From Tetragonia tetragonoides (lineage: Eukaryota > Streptophyta > Magnoliopsida > Caryophyllales > Aizoaceae), in the NCBI GenBank assembly GCA_038025085.1, contig CM076143.1:33068501-33132500 (forward strand): DNA of 64,000 bases, given 5' to 3'. Below the pieces are notes generated by a model that did no database searches, was not told where the DNA came from, and saw nothing but the letters and a program-made list of their open reading frames with translations. Both the position numbers and the translations under genes were made by a program. Each line of letters starts with the position of its first letter. Position 1 is the stretch's first letter. Shown piece after piece: positions 1 through 9,778 of the stretch.

Positions 1-416
1 TAATTTAAAGACGTGATTCCCACACAAACCGGATTAACAACCTAGACTTATACTATTAATTGGTTCATCACAAGCATCACAACATTTATTTTAACCCTTG
101 TTTAGACATGCATTTGATTGACAAGTTGAGCATTACAACGACTAGACATGCTTGCAAGGACAATATTTAGGAAGCAACAAAAACGTTATTCTAGCATGAT
201 ATCTACATTTTGACTACTAGAAAATAAACAATTAGGCAAGCAATTTAATTTGAGCCCTCCGGAGTTAGTACCTGAACTACAGGCTATATTTGACAAGAAT
301 AAAAAAGACAAGATCTCAAGTTTGGAAGAAAGATGGGGGAATCTCAGAGTCAATACTACTGAGAATAAAGGTTGTCAACTGTAGACTGTGTGTTTTGAAG
401 TGAGGAAGGAGGGTCG

Positions 417-424
417 TATTTATA
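417..424 (-). promoter_or_regulatory. TATA box of LTR B
   Basis: The minus strand reads TATAAATA in the context GCCTATAAATACGAC. The same box is at 7970-7977 and 22103-22110 (plus) and 32890-32897 (minus), so it is the conserved core promoter of the family. In the LTR at 58428-59781 it is mutated. Confidence 0.7.
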
Positions 425-566
425 GGCGTGGGAAGTAAGGCTGAACGACTGAAAAGAGCTGAATTTTTGAATTGGGCTTGAAAAAATAGTCGGGCTTGAA
501 ACTGAGTCAGCGCCGCAAGCGGCACTAGATTTTAATCCAGGGTCGCTGACGGCTGTGGTGAGCCAG

Positions 567-595
567 CTGGATGTCGTCATAATGACGACATCCAG
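567..595. promoter_or_regulatory. 14-bp perfect inverted repeat in the LTR U3
   Basis: Two arms, CTGGATGTCGTCAT and its exact reverse complement, are separated by one base. Each arm holds a TGACG core, the binding core of TGA-type bZIP factors (as-1 element) in plants. It lies about 145 bases from the TATA box on its upstream side. Other LTR copies have decayed versions near 7798-7822, 33085-33110 and 59430-59455. Regulatory function is inferred. Confidence 0.5.
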
Positions 596-910
596 TCTAA
601 TTTTAATTTTCCGAATGAATTTTGTATTCCGAAAAATATGAAAAGACTGTTTTACCCCTGGACGGTAAAAGATGGTTCTACCTCCGGTTCACAACTTGGC
701 TACCGGGAGTCGAAAAAAGGCATTAGAGGTGTCGTCGAAAAGATCTTGAACAGGGCTTTTGAATGGGATTGGAATAAAGGAGTGTTTACAGGAAAAACCT
801 GAGACCTTATCTTAACTATTAAAGCAAAAATAGTGTTCAAGTTTATAAATTACTCCTTTCATCATCGGGCTTTTGCGGAGAAATCTGAAGGCGCTTTTTT
901 GGCGTCTACA

Positions 911-924
911 GAGGCCCCCACTTT
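911..924 (-). other. Polypurine tract of element B
   Basis: The minus strand reads AAAGTGGGGGCCTC directly before the LTR start TGTAGACGCC. The same tract precedes the LTRs at 21671 and 59781. It is the expected plus-strand primer site for reverse transcription. Confidence 0.75.
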
Positions 925-2150
925 GATCGAGCTTGAGTAAAAGCGAAGATAAAAGTATTTCGAAGGCGACATGCATGATGCTGATGTGCACGCGGTGTGT
1001 GAGAGTGTATAGTATGTAAGCATATGAAGACAAACCTGAGTTGGGACATGCTCGAAGCGTGCTAAGATTTCATCTCTGTGAACATAAGAGAAAATAAAGG
1101 TTATGTTCAGCAGGATAGAACACCGCTCGTAGATGGTCTAAACGTCTGCTGGGGACCTGTATTTAAAGTGAATTAAAAAGTTAGTAATACTTTGAGAATG
1201 ATCAACGCAGAGTGCTTCGACAAAGAGTGACTAAACACCGCTGGGCGGGTGTCGAGATCCCGTCCCTATACTAGAAACGAAAAGGTCAACGAGACAGCCC
1301 GATTAAAAATAACGGCTGAAATTTGGAAGTAACACTGGTGAGAGTGAATAGTATAAATGCTTTATTCTGAGCAAACAGTGACTAAGCACCACTCGGTGGA
1401 TGATGAGATTCCGTCCCTGCACAAGAAACGAAAAGGTCGACGAGACAGTGCGATCAAAATGACGGCTGTAAAATGGTTAAAACATATGAACAGTTTAAAT
1501 GCAATAGCTTAAGCAATCATTGACTGAAACATATAAAAAAACAAAGGACAGTATAATCGCAACAGTTTAAGCAATCATTGACTGACACAAAATAAGTAAC
1601 CTCGCAGAAGGACAGTTTAACCGCAATAGCTTAAGCGATCATTGACTAGCCCCAAATTTATGACCTCGCAGAAGGACAGTTTAACCGCAATATCTTAAGC
1701 GATCATTAACTGACCCTAAAATTTGTGACATTGGGACATTTGTGACTTTCGGACATTTGTGACTTTGGGATTTTTGGAGACATTGGGACATTTGGGACGT
1801 TGAGACATTTTTTTTTTGGATATTGGGACATCGGGTCATTGGGATTTTTTTGGGATATTGGGGAGGCCGACAGATTTACCGGGGTTAAAATAACTTTGAC
1901 TCTCCGGGCGGTAAAAGTCTTCTCAGCATGCATCAGGGCACAAGTATTTGGGACCTGCAAAAATAATTCGGTTTGTTTTACCTAAAAATAGTTGGTACAG
2001 TAAAATGGGCCAACTGTCGAATTTGAATTTGTGGGCCAAAAAGACATTCTCCCGCGCGCTTTGTACTTATATTTGCCGCGAACGAACTGCAGTAACGGCT
2101 TCTGGGCTTAAAAAATCCTGGGACAGTAGGTAAGGGCCCGCGCATGCAGA
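925..2150 (-). repeat. Variable 3' untranslated region of element B with tandem repeats
   Basis: There is no credible coding here. Going away from the LTR there are two diverged repeats of about 150 bases (anchors GTGACTA at 1227 and 1378), then diverged 64-base repeats (CTCGCAG at 1601 and 1665) about 1490-1735, then a short-period TTGGGACAT-like tract (about 1722-1862). The same order, mirrored, is in element A (20590-21656) and in C (59796-60860). Tat-lineage elements are known for hypervariable tandem-repeat 3' regions between pol and the 3' LTR. Short open frames in this region are not supported as genes. Confidence 0.75.
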
Positions 2151-2156
2151 TTTGCA

Positions 2157-2228
2157 GGGCCGCTAGCGGCGCTGGGCTGCTGGTGTGGGCCGCTAGCGGC
2201 TCCCATGAGCGCCGCTAGCGGCGCTCGT
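2157..2228. promoter_or_regulatory. Three copies of palindrome GCCGCTAGCGGC ahead of the antisense PMD gene (B)
   Basis: Exact 12-base palindromes lie at 2159-2170, 2189-2200 and 2211-2222, about 280 bases before the PMD gene ATG at 2501. Element A has the same motif at the matching place (20299-20310, with a degenerate copy at 20277-20288). The motif also lies upstream of the DUF7745 gene in A and upstream of the TATA box in the LTRs. A promoter role is inferred from position only. Confidence 0.5.
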
Positions 2229-2500
2229 TTTGAGCCAATTAATTGTTTGAGTGGCGATGTTGTTTTCTTCCTCACACTTCACTTCTTTTTCTTCACTCGC
2301 CGAGAGTCATTGTCGAGTGCTCCAATTTGCTTAAGGTAAGTCAATTCTTGACCAAACTCTTCAATTTTTGTCTTGAACTTGCTTATTTTTTCGCCTAGTT
2401 GCTGAATTTTGGGTTGCATTGTTGAAAGGGTGCTTGTTTGTTGCGAATCTGGAACATTTAATTTTCCACTTGTAGAGAGAGAAAGCTTCATTGTTCTTCC

Positions 2501-5500
2501 ATGGCTTCCGCGGACCAAGGAAAACGTCCCATGGGTGAGGAGGTGGAGAATCGGGACCTTTTTCGTACTAGGCTTTCTTCTACTAGTACGCCTTCAGCTC
2601 GTCATGCAAACGGGGCGCGTTTGTACCAGGATTCGTTCATGCGGCTGAATTGGCGCCCGGCTGGGGTTTGGGACCGTATTATCTTGCTACTGGACAGGCA
2701 GAGTCATCTGTCTAACCCTGAGTTGCTATGTTTTCTGACTCTCCTTTTTTTTTCTAATAAGTACATATATTTTTTTGAACTGAAACATTGAACTGTTAGT
2801 GCTTCGGCACACGAACAAATTGGGACTTGTACTGGATTGGTGGTCAGCTGTATATAATTTGTGTGGAATTATTTTGGCTGTATTTGTAGTATATGGTGTG
2901 TTGAGAAAGTTTTGTTGTTTGGCTAGGGTATTGGTGTTTTGTTGCAGGCTCATGGGTCTACTTCCCATTGGGCTATGACGTTGGAGACATTTTCAGTGGG
3001 AGCTAGGGATATGGTATTGGGCTCAGGTTTTGGGCACTTCTTGACTGTTATCCCGGCTTGTCACTCTGGGGATACTAGGATTATTGCCAGGGGGTTATTG
3101 GAGAGGTTTTGGGATATTACGAACACTTTTCATACGCCTATAGGGGAGATGTTCCCCACCCTTATGAGTTTGCTGTGCTGACGGGCTTATCCTTTAGAGG
3201 GTGTCGTATTCGGTATGACGTGGATTACCATCGACAGAGTGACAGGTTGCTCGAGCTTTATGGGCCTGTGTCTGCCCATTTTGGTAGGGATCGAGTTTCC
3301 TTGCCACGGTTATGGGCGGCTTAAGCGGAGCAGGGGCTTACCGAGGAGTAGAGAGCCCGTATTTTCCTAGCCTGCTTGTTGGGGTCGACCATTTTTGCTC
3401 AGAAGAAGAGCGTATGTCAGGTTGGCCTCTTGACATGTTTGGAGGACTTGACCAAGGTCCATGAGTACAACTTTGGTGCTCCTGCCTATGCTACCTTGGT
3501 GAGATGGTGTTGTCGGGCTTGCAGGCCTAAGCCGACGAGTGAGAGGGCGTCTATCTCGGGCCCGTGGAAGATACTGGAGGTAGGCCCATATATTTCCCTT
3601 TTTCTTTTGCATATGCATGCTTTTGAATTTGGACCTTATCCTTTCCTTTTTTTCTTGTATGGCAGCTGTGGCTCTTTGAGTATTTTTCGGCTTTTGGTCC
3701 TCACCATCCTGTTTTGAGGATGTTCCTCTTTGGAGCATTTTCGGGCTACCTTTGAGAGTCATGCTGCATCTGTTGTATGTTGTTGACTTGTGCATTTTTT
3801 TTTTCTGGTCCATTTGGTGTGAATGAACTTTTGGTTTGGGAATCTGCAGGTGTCGTGGTCCTCTTTCGACGGTAATCCCGGGGTTCCGCCCCACATTACC
3901 ATGGAGTCCTTTAGAGTAGGGCTGTTCAAAAATATCCGAATCCGAGCTTCCGATCCGAAAACCCGATTATCCGAACTGAAATTATCCGAAAAAGCGGATA
4001 TCCGAAATTTCGGATACCCGAAAAACGGATATCCGAAATTTCAGATACGGGTTCGGATACAATTTTTCTAAATTTTCCGATATTCGGATATCCGAAAATA
4101 TCCGAAAAATTCAAAAACATCCGAAATATCCGAAAATTATCCGAAACTATCCGAATATCCGAAACTATCCGAAATATTTGGCTCACATTTTCAAAATACT
4201 AGGCATAAAATGGGATAAGAAAAAAAAAATTTAAATATTTTTCGGATAGCGGATATCCGACTATCCGAATCCGAAATTTCGGATATCCGATTTCGAATAC
4301 GGGTTCGGATATCAAAATTTGGTATCCGAAATTTTGGATACCCGCAAATGAACACCCCCTACTTTAGAGTATCCTCTTTCCGGGTGGTTTTTGAGGGGCC
4401 ATTCGGCTTTGTGTGGTACTTGGGGGATCGCTTAACTCGACTGGTCTATCCAGCCTTGGGTAGTCATTTGGTTCCGGAGGACCCTCCGATGACCATGTTC
4501 TACCTCCGACTAGGGGGTCGTGGCTCGTGGTATAGTGGCCACGGATTTTCTGGAGCAGGAGATTGTTGGCTTGGACCGCACGGCTGTGTACCTGGCCTGT
4601 TGCTTGGGTCGTTTGATGCCGGACCTCACTTCTGAGGTAAGAAGTTTATCTGCATCATTTCAGTTATATGCGTGATATACTGACTTTTTGTGTCTTGTAG
4701 GCGGATCGTTTGGCTCCTCAGGGTTCCAGAAGGTCCCATTTTAGGGTCAGCCCCCAAGCGTGACCTTCCCGACTAATGAGGTAAGGTATATTGGTGAGAG
4801 TGGGGGACATATAGTAGAGGAGTTCCCTCTACATACTGCTTATTGTGAGACCGTGGAGGGCTTGCCCTTGCCTGATGGTTGTACGGGGGTGAGTTTCTTT
4901 CTATCACTTCTTGTGTTTTGTATTTGCTTTTGAATGCTAACCCTATCTTTTGTTTCTTTCTGTAGCTGAACCGGGAGCAGACTTCTCAAGTCTTCAAGCT
5001 TATTTACCTGTTGAAGAAAGGCTATGACCGGGTGATGGGTAAAGCGAAGAGTTCTCGATCCAAGACCACTGATGTAAGTAGATCTTCATCCTTTGTTTAG
5101 CTAAGTAAAGTTCTTAACTTAACATCTCGATCTTGATTGTTCGCAGATGTCGCAGTCTTCATCTTTGGTAGGACCTCAGAATTCTTCTGCTGCGAGGGCT
5201 TCTTCGGTGAGCAGGCTGTCTATTGCTCCTTCACCTCCTATAGCTGTGACCAGGCCTCCTGTTGATGAGGCGCCCGGACCTTCTGTGCCTGATATGTTTT
5301 CTCCAGCGGGCTTTCAGCCTTCTTTCGATAGTAGGCCTACTATTACCCCTATGGCTGGAGGTTGGGCCAACGCCCCTGGATGGGATGCGCCTCATGCTGG
5401 GCCTTCGTATCAGGATGTGGCTATGGACTTTGCCAGTCAGGGCACAGAGAGCTTCTTCGCAGCGGGGTTTCCGGCAGGTACCTCCATGCATGCACCTGCA

Positions 5501-5653
5501 TATGATAGGCGGGATATGAGGCCTAACAACAGCAGGCCCATTTTTAGCTCTTCTAGTACTCAGGGCTCCTTCCATTATTCGACTGGGAGCTATGGCCAGG
5601 GACCGTTCGTTGAAGATGAGGCTGACAGCAATGGCGATGATGACTCTGGTTGA
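2501..5653 (+). pseudogene. Antisense PMD (Plant Mobile Domain) gene of element B, seven exons
   Basis: This gene lies opposite to element B's gag-pol. Exons by GT-AG sites and comparison with A: 2501-2725, 2948-3579, 3666-3774, 3850-4636, 4701-4888, 4966-5073, 5147-5653 (stop TGA). Exons 1, 2 and 6 are 225, 632 and 108 nt, the same as in A. The middle of exon 2 carries the PMD signature NTFHTPIGEM with an LTGLSFRG-like stretch; exon 3 encodes the LWLFEYF motif; exon 7 is Ser/Pro-rich with an acidic tail. PMD proteins (PF10536, MAIL/MAIN relatives) occur both as host genes and in transposons. Damage: the donor of intron 1 is CT instead of GT, there is a one-base deletion near 3156, stops at about 3322 and 3350, a 45-base deletion in exon 3, and a MITE in exon 4. 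The start has a good context (CCATGGC). The protein's role is unknown. Confidence 0.75.
3917..4361. mobile_element. hAT-type MITE inserted in exon 4 of the PMD gene
   Basis: A 445-bp element starts TAGGGCTGTTCA and ends TGAACACCCCCTA, which are near-inverted ends. It is flanked by an exact 8-bp target duplication CTTTAGAG (3909-3916 and 4362-4369). The 8-bp duplication and TAGGG ends fit hAT elements. The inside has no ORF and is built from dozens of ATCCGAA / TTCGGAT units in both directions, so a single strand could fold along almost its full length. Confidence 0.9.
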
Positions 5654-5811
5654 GCGGTGTAGGATTGCCTTGTAAATATTGGCCTTGAACCTTTGAACTC
5701 CTGTTTTTATGCATTTTTATGATATGTGTATGCTATGATGACTCGATTAAGCCCGTCTGATCTCTAAATATGCAATATGTTATGCAGTAGGGAGTAGGCC
5801 ACAATTTAGTG

Positions 5812-5817
5812 AATAAA
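5812..5817 (+). terminator. Candidate poly(A) signal of the antisense PMD gene (B)
   Basis: AATAAA lies about 160 bases after the PMD stop. Element A has AATAAA at the homologous place (17390-17395, minus). The TIR element starts just after it, so in B the natural downstream region is gone. Confidence 0.4.
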
Positions 5818-5825
5818 AAAAAGAA

Positions 5826-6959
5826 GAGGTTTTCCAATTGGTAGGCCTTAGATTTTGGCTTTTCCAATTGGTAGAACATCTTATTTTGGAAATCCAGGTC
5901 GTAGGCCTTAACATTAAATTTTTTTACTCAGTGATCTATATGTGTATCTTCCGTTAGATTTTTGGTTAAGTGGGTGACGTGGCTTTCTATTTTCTTTTTT
6001 AGCTATATTTAATGATATGAAATCCTCATTAGTATGTCAAAAATACCCTTGTAAATAATCCGCCATGAGCATGACCCCCTCTCTCTCTCCTCTACCAGAC
6101 TACCAACACCATTCCACGATCATCTTCATCAATCACCGCCATTGTCCACCCAACACCACACCATCACCTCACCAAACCTGCAAAGCCATTCAAAATCCAA
6201 TTCTCTGACATTCCTCTCTCTCTCTCTCCCCTTAACCTCACCAATATCCTGCATATTACCCTCCCAAAAAAAAGAAGAAAATGGCGGCCAGGTTGGAGCT
6301 TCGTGTTGAGTGTCTCGGTTCTTGAGAGCTTAGATCGAAGGTATTGAGCTTGATATTCTGGGAACATCGAGAGTTGCTCCTTCATTTGTTTTCTGTTCAA
6401 AGGTAACTAACTCGCTCAAAGTTAAAATTGATTTGGGGGTGTTCCATTTCGACCCACAAAATTTCATCTCCCGTCCATTCTTTCTGATTCGAAGAAGCCT
6501 CAAGCTAGCAAATCAAGTAGCCCTTATGTTTTCGCTTGATGGAGATCTAGCTATCCCCTTTGTTTTCGCTCGATGGCGATCTACCAATCCCATTTTGACT
6601 CAATTTTGTTCCAGATCCTTGTGCAATTTGCTCAAGGCTTCATTTTCCTTTGTCACTTTTCATAATTACATAAACTAAAACAATTTCACAAATGAATAGA
6701 GAAAACAACCCCGGTGGGCTAGCAGAGGGGAGATGAGAGAGAATATGAAGGAGGAGGAGTAGAGGCAAGGCGAAGGGAGGGGACAAAGAAAATGAAGAAG
6801 GGGTATAACGGGAAACACACTTAGAAATAACGGGAAAGACGCTAAAAGGTCACGGAGTGGAAACTTTAAAAAGCACAAGGCTACCAGTTGGATTTCCAAA
6901 ATAAGATTTTCTACCATTGGAAAAATGCAGAAACTAAGGTCTACCAGTTGAAAAATCCC
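5826..6959. mobile_element. TIR element of about 1.1 kb between the two antisense genes
   Basis: Left end (5826-5905) and right end (6880-6959) form imperfect inverted repeats of about 80 bp, both rich in CCAATTGGTAG / CTACCAGTTGG-like words. The homologous place in element A has no such sequence; A's bases 16868-17395 are missing in B, so insertion came with a deletion, and no clean target duplication is visible. The inside has a CT-rich leader (6080-6240), a GT-like donor after 6400 and a ~32-base near-repeat (6520-6590). Long TIRs with gene-like filler recall Mutator-like or Pack-type elements, but the superfamily is not proved. No transposase is present. Confidence 0.6.
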
Positions 6960-7501
6960 ATGTCTCTACCTTGCTGGCTTTAAGACCAACCAAAATATTG
7001 TGGCCCCTTCTTTGATCTGTTCCGTATTATTGGGACCCCGATTTGCACGTTTTCCGTTTTGGTAATTCTGAATTATGCCCTTTAGTTGAAGAATTTGCTG
7101 CAATCACTAATATGTCTGATGTTCTTCCCCCAGTTGTGCCTTATTTGAGGGATGGCTTTAGTGATCAGTACAGAAAATCCTTAGGCTTGTCATCGCCAGA
7201 AGCCGAAAGCATGATTCTTGGTGTCGATGTGGACTTAGTTCAACTCTGTGAAAAGTTTGCTATTTCTTCTGAAAAGGATGCAATATTTAGGCGTTGCCGC
7301 CGACAAGATTTTTTACTTTGCCTGATAAACCGCCTATTTTTTGCTAATGCAGAGTCTTCTAACTTGGGTAGAGCCTCGTTGTTGCAAGTAATAAATCAAA
7401 TGGCTGAAGAGCACTCTCCTTTGCATCTGGTTGTAGGGGAAACTATTATAGGGCTTGACAGGTTGAAAATCTCGTCTCACGAAGCTTTACTGGCAGATCC
7501 T
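6960..7501 (+). pseudogene. Antisense DUF7745 gene of element B, 5' part
   Basis: The reading frame holds the DUF7745 core (YWDPDLHVFRFG, ELCPLVEEF), a domain related to PMD and common in plant retroelements. It runs open from 7016 to the junction at 7501 and continues after element A at 22891. The true N-terminus (equivalent to the ATG at 16950 in A) was removed by the TIR element. An in-frame TGA at 7013-7015 is shared with element A (16815-16813). Amino acids past 7501 in this frame are LTR sequence, not gene. It matches the A copy closely but keeps about 130 bases that A has lost. The function of DUF7745 is unknown. Confidence 0.75.
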
Positions 7502-8756
7502 TGTAGACGCCAAAAATGCGCCTTCAGATTTCTCAGCAAAAGCCCGTTGATGAAAAGAGTAATTTATAAACATGAACGCTATTTTTACTTTAATAGTTAA
7601 GATAAGGTCCCAGGTTTTTCCTCAATAACTCCTTTATTCTATTCTCACTCAAAAGCCCCGTTCAAGAGCTCTCCAACGACACCTCTCATGCCTTTTTCCG
7701 ACTCCCGGTCTTTTACCGTCCATGGGTAAAACGGTATTTTCATATTTTTCGGAACACTAAAGTTCCTCCGGAAAATTAAAATAGAATGGATGTTGTCATT
7801 ATGACGACATCTAGCTGGCAATTGACAGCCGTCAGCGGCCCTCACCAGAGCCGCCAACGGCGTTGATCAGAACCGCTAGCGGCCCTGACTCAGCTTCAAG
7901 CCCGACTATTTTTTAGCCCAAATCCGATTTTTGGCTCCTTTTCAGCCGTCCAGCCCTACTTCATGCGCCTATAAATACGACCTTCCTCCCTCAGTTCAAA
8001 ACAGACACTCTACAGTTGACAACCTCTATTCTCAGTAGTATTGACTCTGAGCTTCTCCCTCTTTCTTCCAAACTTGAGATCTTGTCTTTACTATTCTTGT
8101 CAAATATAGCCTACAGTTCAGGTACTAACTCTTGAGGACTCAAATTAAAATTGCTTGCTTAATTGTTTATTTTCTAGTAGTCATAATGTAGATATCATGC
8201 TTGTAAACATCTTTTATTGCTTACTAAATATTGTCCTTCCAAGCATGTCTAGTCGTTGTAATGCTGAATTTGTCAATCGAATGCATGTCTAAACAAAGGT
8301 TAAAATAAATGTTGTGATGCTTGTGATGAACCACTTAATAGTCTAAATCTAGGTTGTTAATCCGGTTTTGGATGGGAATTATGTCTTTAAATTATTAAGC
8401 AAATTTGAGTTAGTAGAGGCCGTCATAAAAAGGGCGAGTTGGGTGCCTAACACCTTCCCACCTCGTACCTTCGCCCCCGAACTCTTTATTCTTCGGTACT
8501 CATATGTTGTATATGAGCAGGAGTCTTTCTAAAAACATGAGTAGTTCACTTATCGCGCTATTTGGTTGTCCCTTCGGTTTGTCTCTTCGATAAAACGCCG
8601 ATAGCTGATTTGTGACCTCTTTCATGGTTTTTATTCAATTCAAGTCTTTTCAAAAGCTTTTCTAACTCGACGGTTCCTTGAACTTATCTAAACCCCCAAT
8701 TTACAAATTTTATATAAGGACGCACTCCGTGGCCGTAGAAATCTTGTGTCCTTACA
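7502..8756 (+). repeat. 5' LTR of element A
   Basis: The LTR of 1,255 bp starts TGTAGACGCC and ends TCCTTACA, and is followed by a primer binding site. The partner is 21671-22890. CCGCTAGCGG-type motifs (about 7840-7890) lie 80-130 bases before TATAAATA. The R/U5 part matches the minus-oriented LTRs of B and C. The element inserted into B's DUF7745 gene. The 5 bases before it (ATCCT) and after the 3' LTR (CCCCC) are no longer identical, but the gene resumes at the same codon. Confidence 0.9.
7970..7977 (+). promoter_or_regulatory. TATA box of the 5' LTR of element A
   Basis: TATAAATA in GCGCCTATAAATACGACC; conserved in all family LTRs except that of C. It is the likely core promoter of the genomic RNA. 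Confidence 0.7.
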
Positions 8757-8757
8757 G

Positions 8758-8774
8758 TAGCGACTTCACTGGGG
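8758..8774 (+). other. Primer binding site of element A
   Basis: TAGCGACTTCACTGGGG starts one base after the LTR end. B has TGGCGACTTTACTGGGG (32112-32096, minus) and D has TGGAGACTTCACTGCGG (51873). The common form TGGCGACTTCACTGGGG should pair with the CCA end of a tRNA. Ogre-type elements use tRNA-Arg, but the tRNA is not identified here. Confidence 0.75.
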
Positions 8775-9778
8775 ATTTATTTAAGAGGGTGAGACTCGAA
8801 AGTCAAGTTTGCTTAATTGTTTAATAATATGTTCAATATTTTTGCATCATTTGCATGTGCCTTAGCACAACCTTTTGACCCTTATCGACCCTCAAGGAAG
8901 TTTTTGTCGCAACTCGTAGATAACTCGTATATCTAAAGCAATATACAGTCGTCCTATCGTGCAAATCGACGCTTCCTCACCCATGACTCATCAATCCTTG
9001 TTGGTGAAAAAGAATTACAATTGATGTGTCAACCATCCGCCGAACGGAAATTGTAATTTGACGTGGTAACCTCACAGAAGCTAAAAGCCTCTAGCCCACA
9101 TTCGTGCATTCACTTGCTTGTTGTGCATGTGTCGTTGTAATGCCCATCTGATCATTGCCTGTAACTATGTCGTTGTAATGCTTGCCTGAATGCATGAATA
9201 TCGTGACTATTTGCCAACATGTACTTACGTGCTAGGGGTCTTTTCTTTTATTTTTAGCTAGTTCCTAATGCCCAAAGATGGTGCGAGAATTCAATTCAAT
9301 GAGCACCCATCATTTTCCCGATGATATATTCTAAAAAAGTCATGAACAGTTTTCTAGGATCTTTTTAGCACAAAAAAAAGAGTTAGTCTTCCGATTTCCC
9401 CTCTCTTTTTTTCTATTTCTTTATTTTCCTTTTCTTTTGATGTAATTCAGATTTGGTAAAAAAACAAGGAAAATCAGAAACAAAAAAAAAACGGCAAAAA
9501 TAAAGAATGCCGTCAAAAAAAAAAATTTAAATAAAAAAGGGGACCAAAATTATTTTTTTTATTTTTATCCCATTTTCTATTTTCTTTGAGTCTAGAAAAA
9601 AAAAAAAAAGGATAGTCTGTCTTTTTCTATTTTTCTTATTTTCGTTCATTGACTTCATTTTCCTTTAGTATTAGGGAAATATTTGGGCATTTAGGCAAAA
9701 GGATCCCTTTTTCTAGGTCAATGTGTTTTCTATATGTGGGTCAACATTTTTCTTAAGTGAGAGTCTCATCATTTTTTC
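8775..9778 (+). other. Untranslated leader of element A
   Basis: About 1 kb of AT-rich sequence lies between the primer site and gag, with long A and T runs (9370-9620). The matching leader of B lies at 31182-32094. I see no gene in it. Confidence 0.7.

Larger units (their letters stand above)
1..910 (-). repeat. 3' LTR of element B (cut by the window start)
   Basis: This is a minus-oriented long terminal repeat. Its inner edge at 910 reads TGTAGACGCC on the minus strand, the same start as the LTRs at 7502, 21671 and 59781. It aligns along its length with the complete LTR at 32114-33398; roughly the last 370 bases of the LTR lie outside the window. It pairs with 32114-33398 as the two ends of element B. 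It contains a TATA box, a long palindrome and degenerate copies of the CCGCTAGCGG motif (about 505-550). Seen: repeat homology and termini. Inferred: the pairing with the right-hand LTR, from orientation and internal order. Confidence 0.85.

Noticed and set aside
1722..1862. TTGGGACAT tract as telomere-like DNA
   Set aside because: The period is irregular and the word differs from TTTAGGG; the tract is part of the element 3' region and is shared with element A.
3926..4186. ORF inside the MITE
   Set aside because: Consists of translated ATCCGAA repeats (Phe/Arg/Ile/Ser/Asp).
5231..5575. Minus-strand ORF opposite PMD exon 7
   Set aside because: It is a shadow of the exon on the other strand; the splice sites and the A copy support the plus strand.
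6433..6678. ORF inside the TIR element as a host gene
   Set aside because: 81 codons, no recognisable domain, and a near-duplicate stretch inside; only possible captured DNA.
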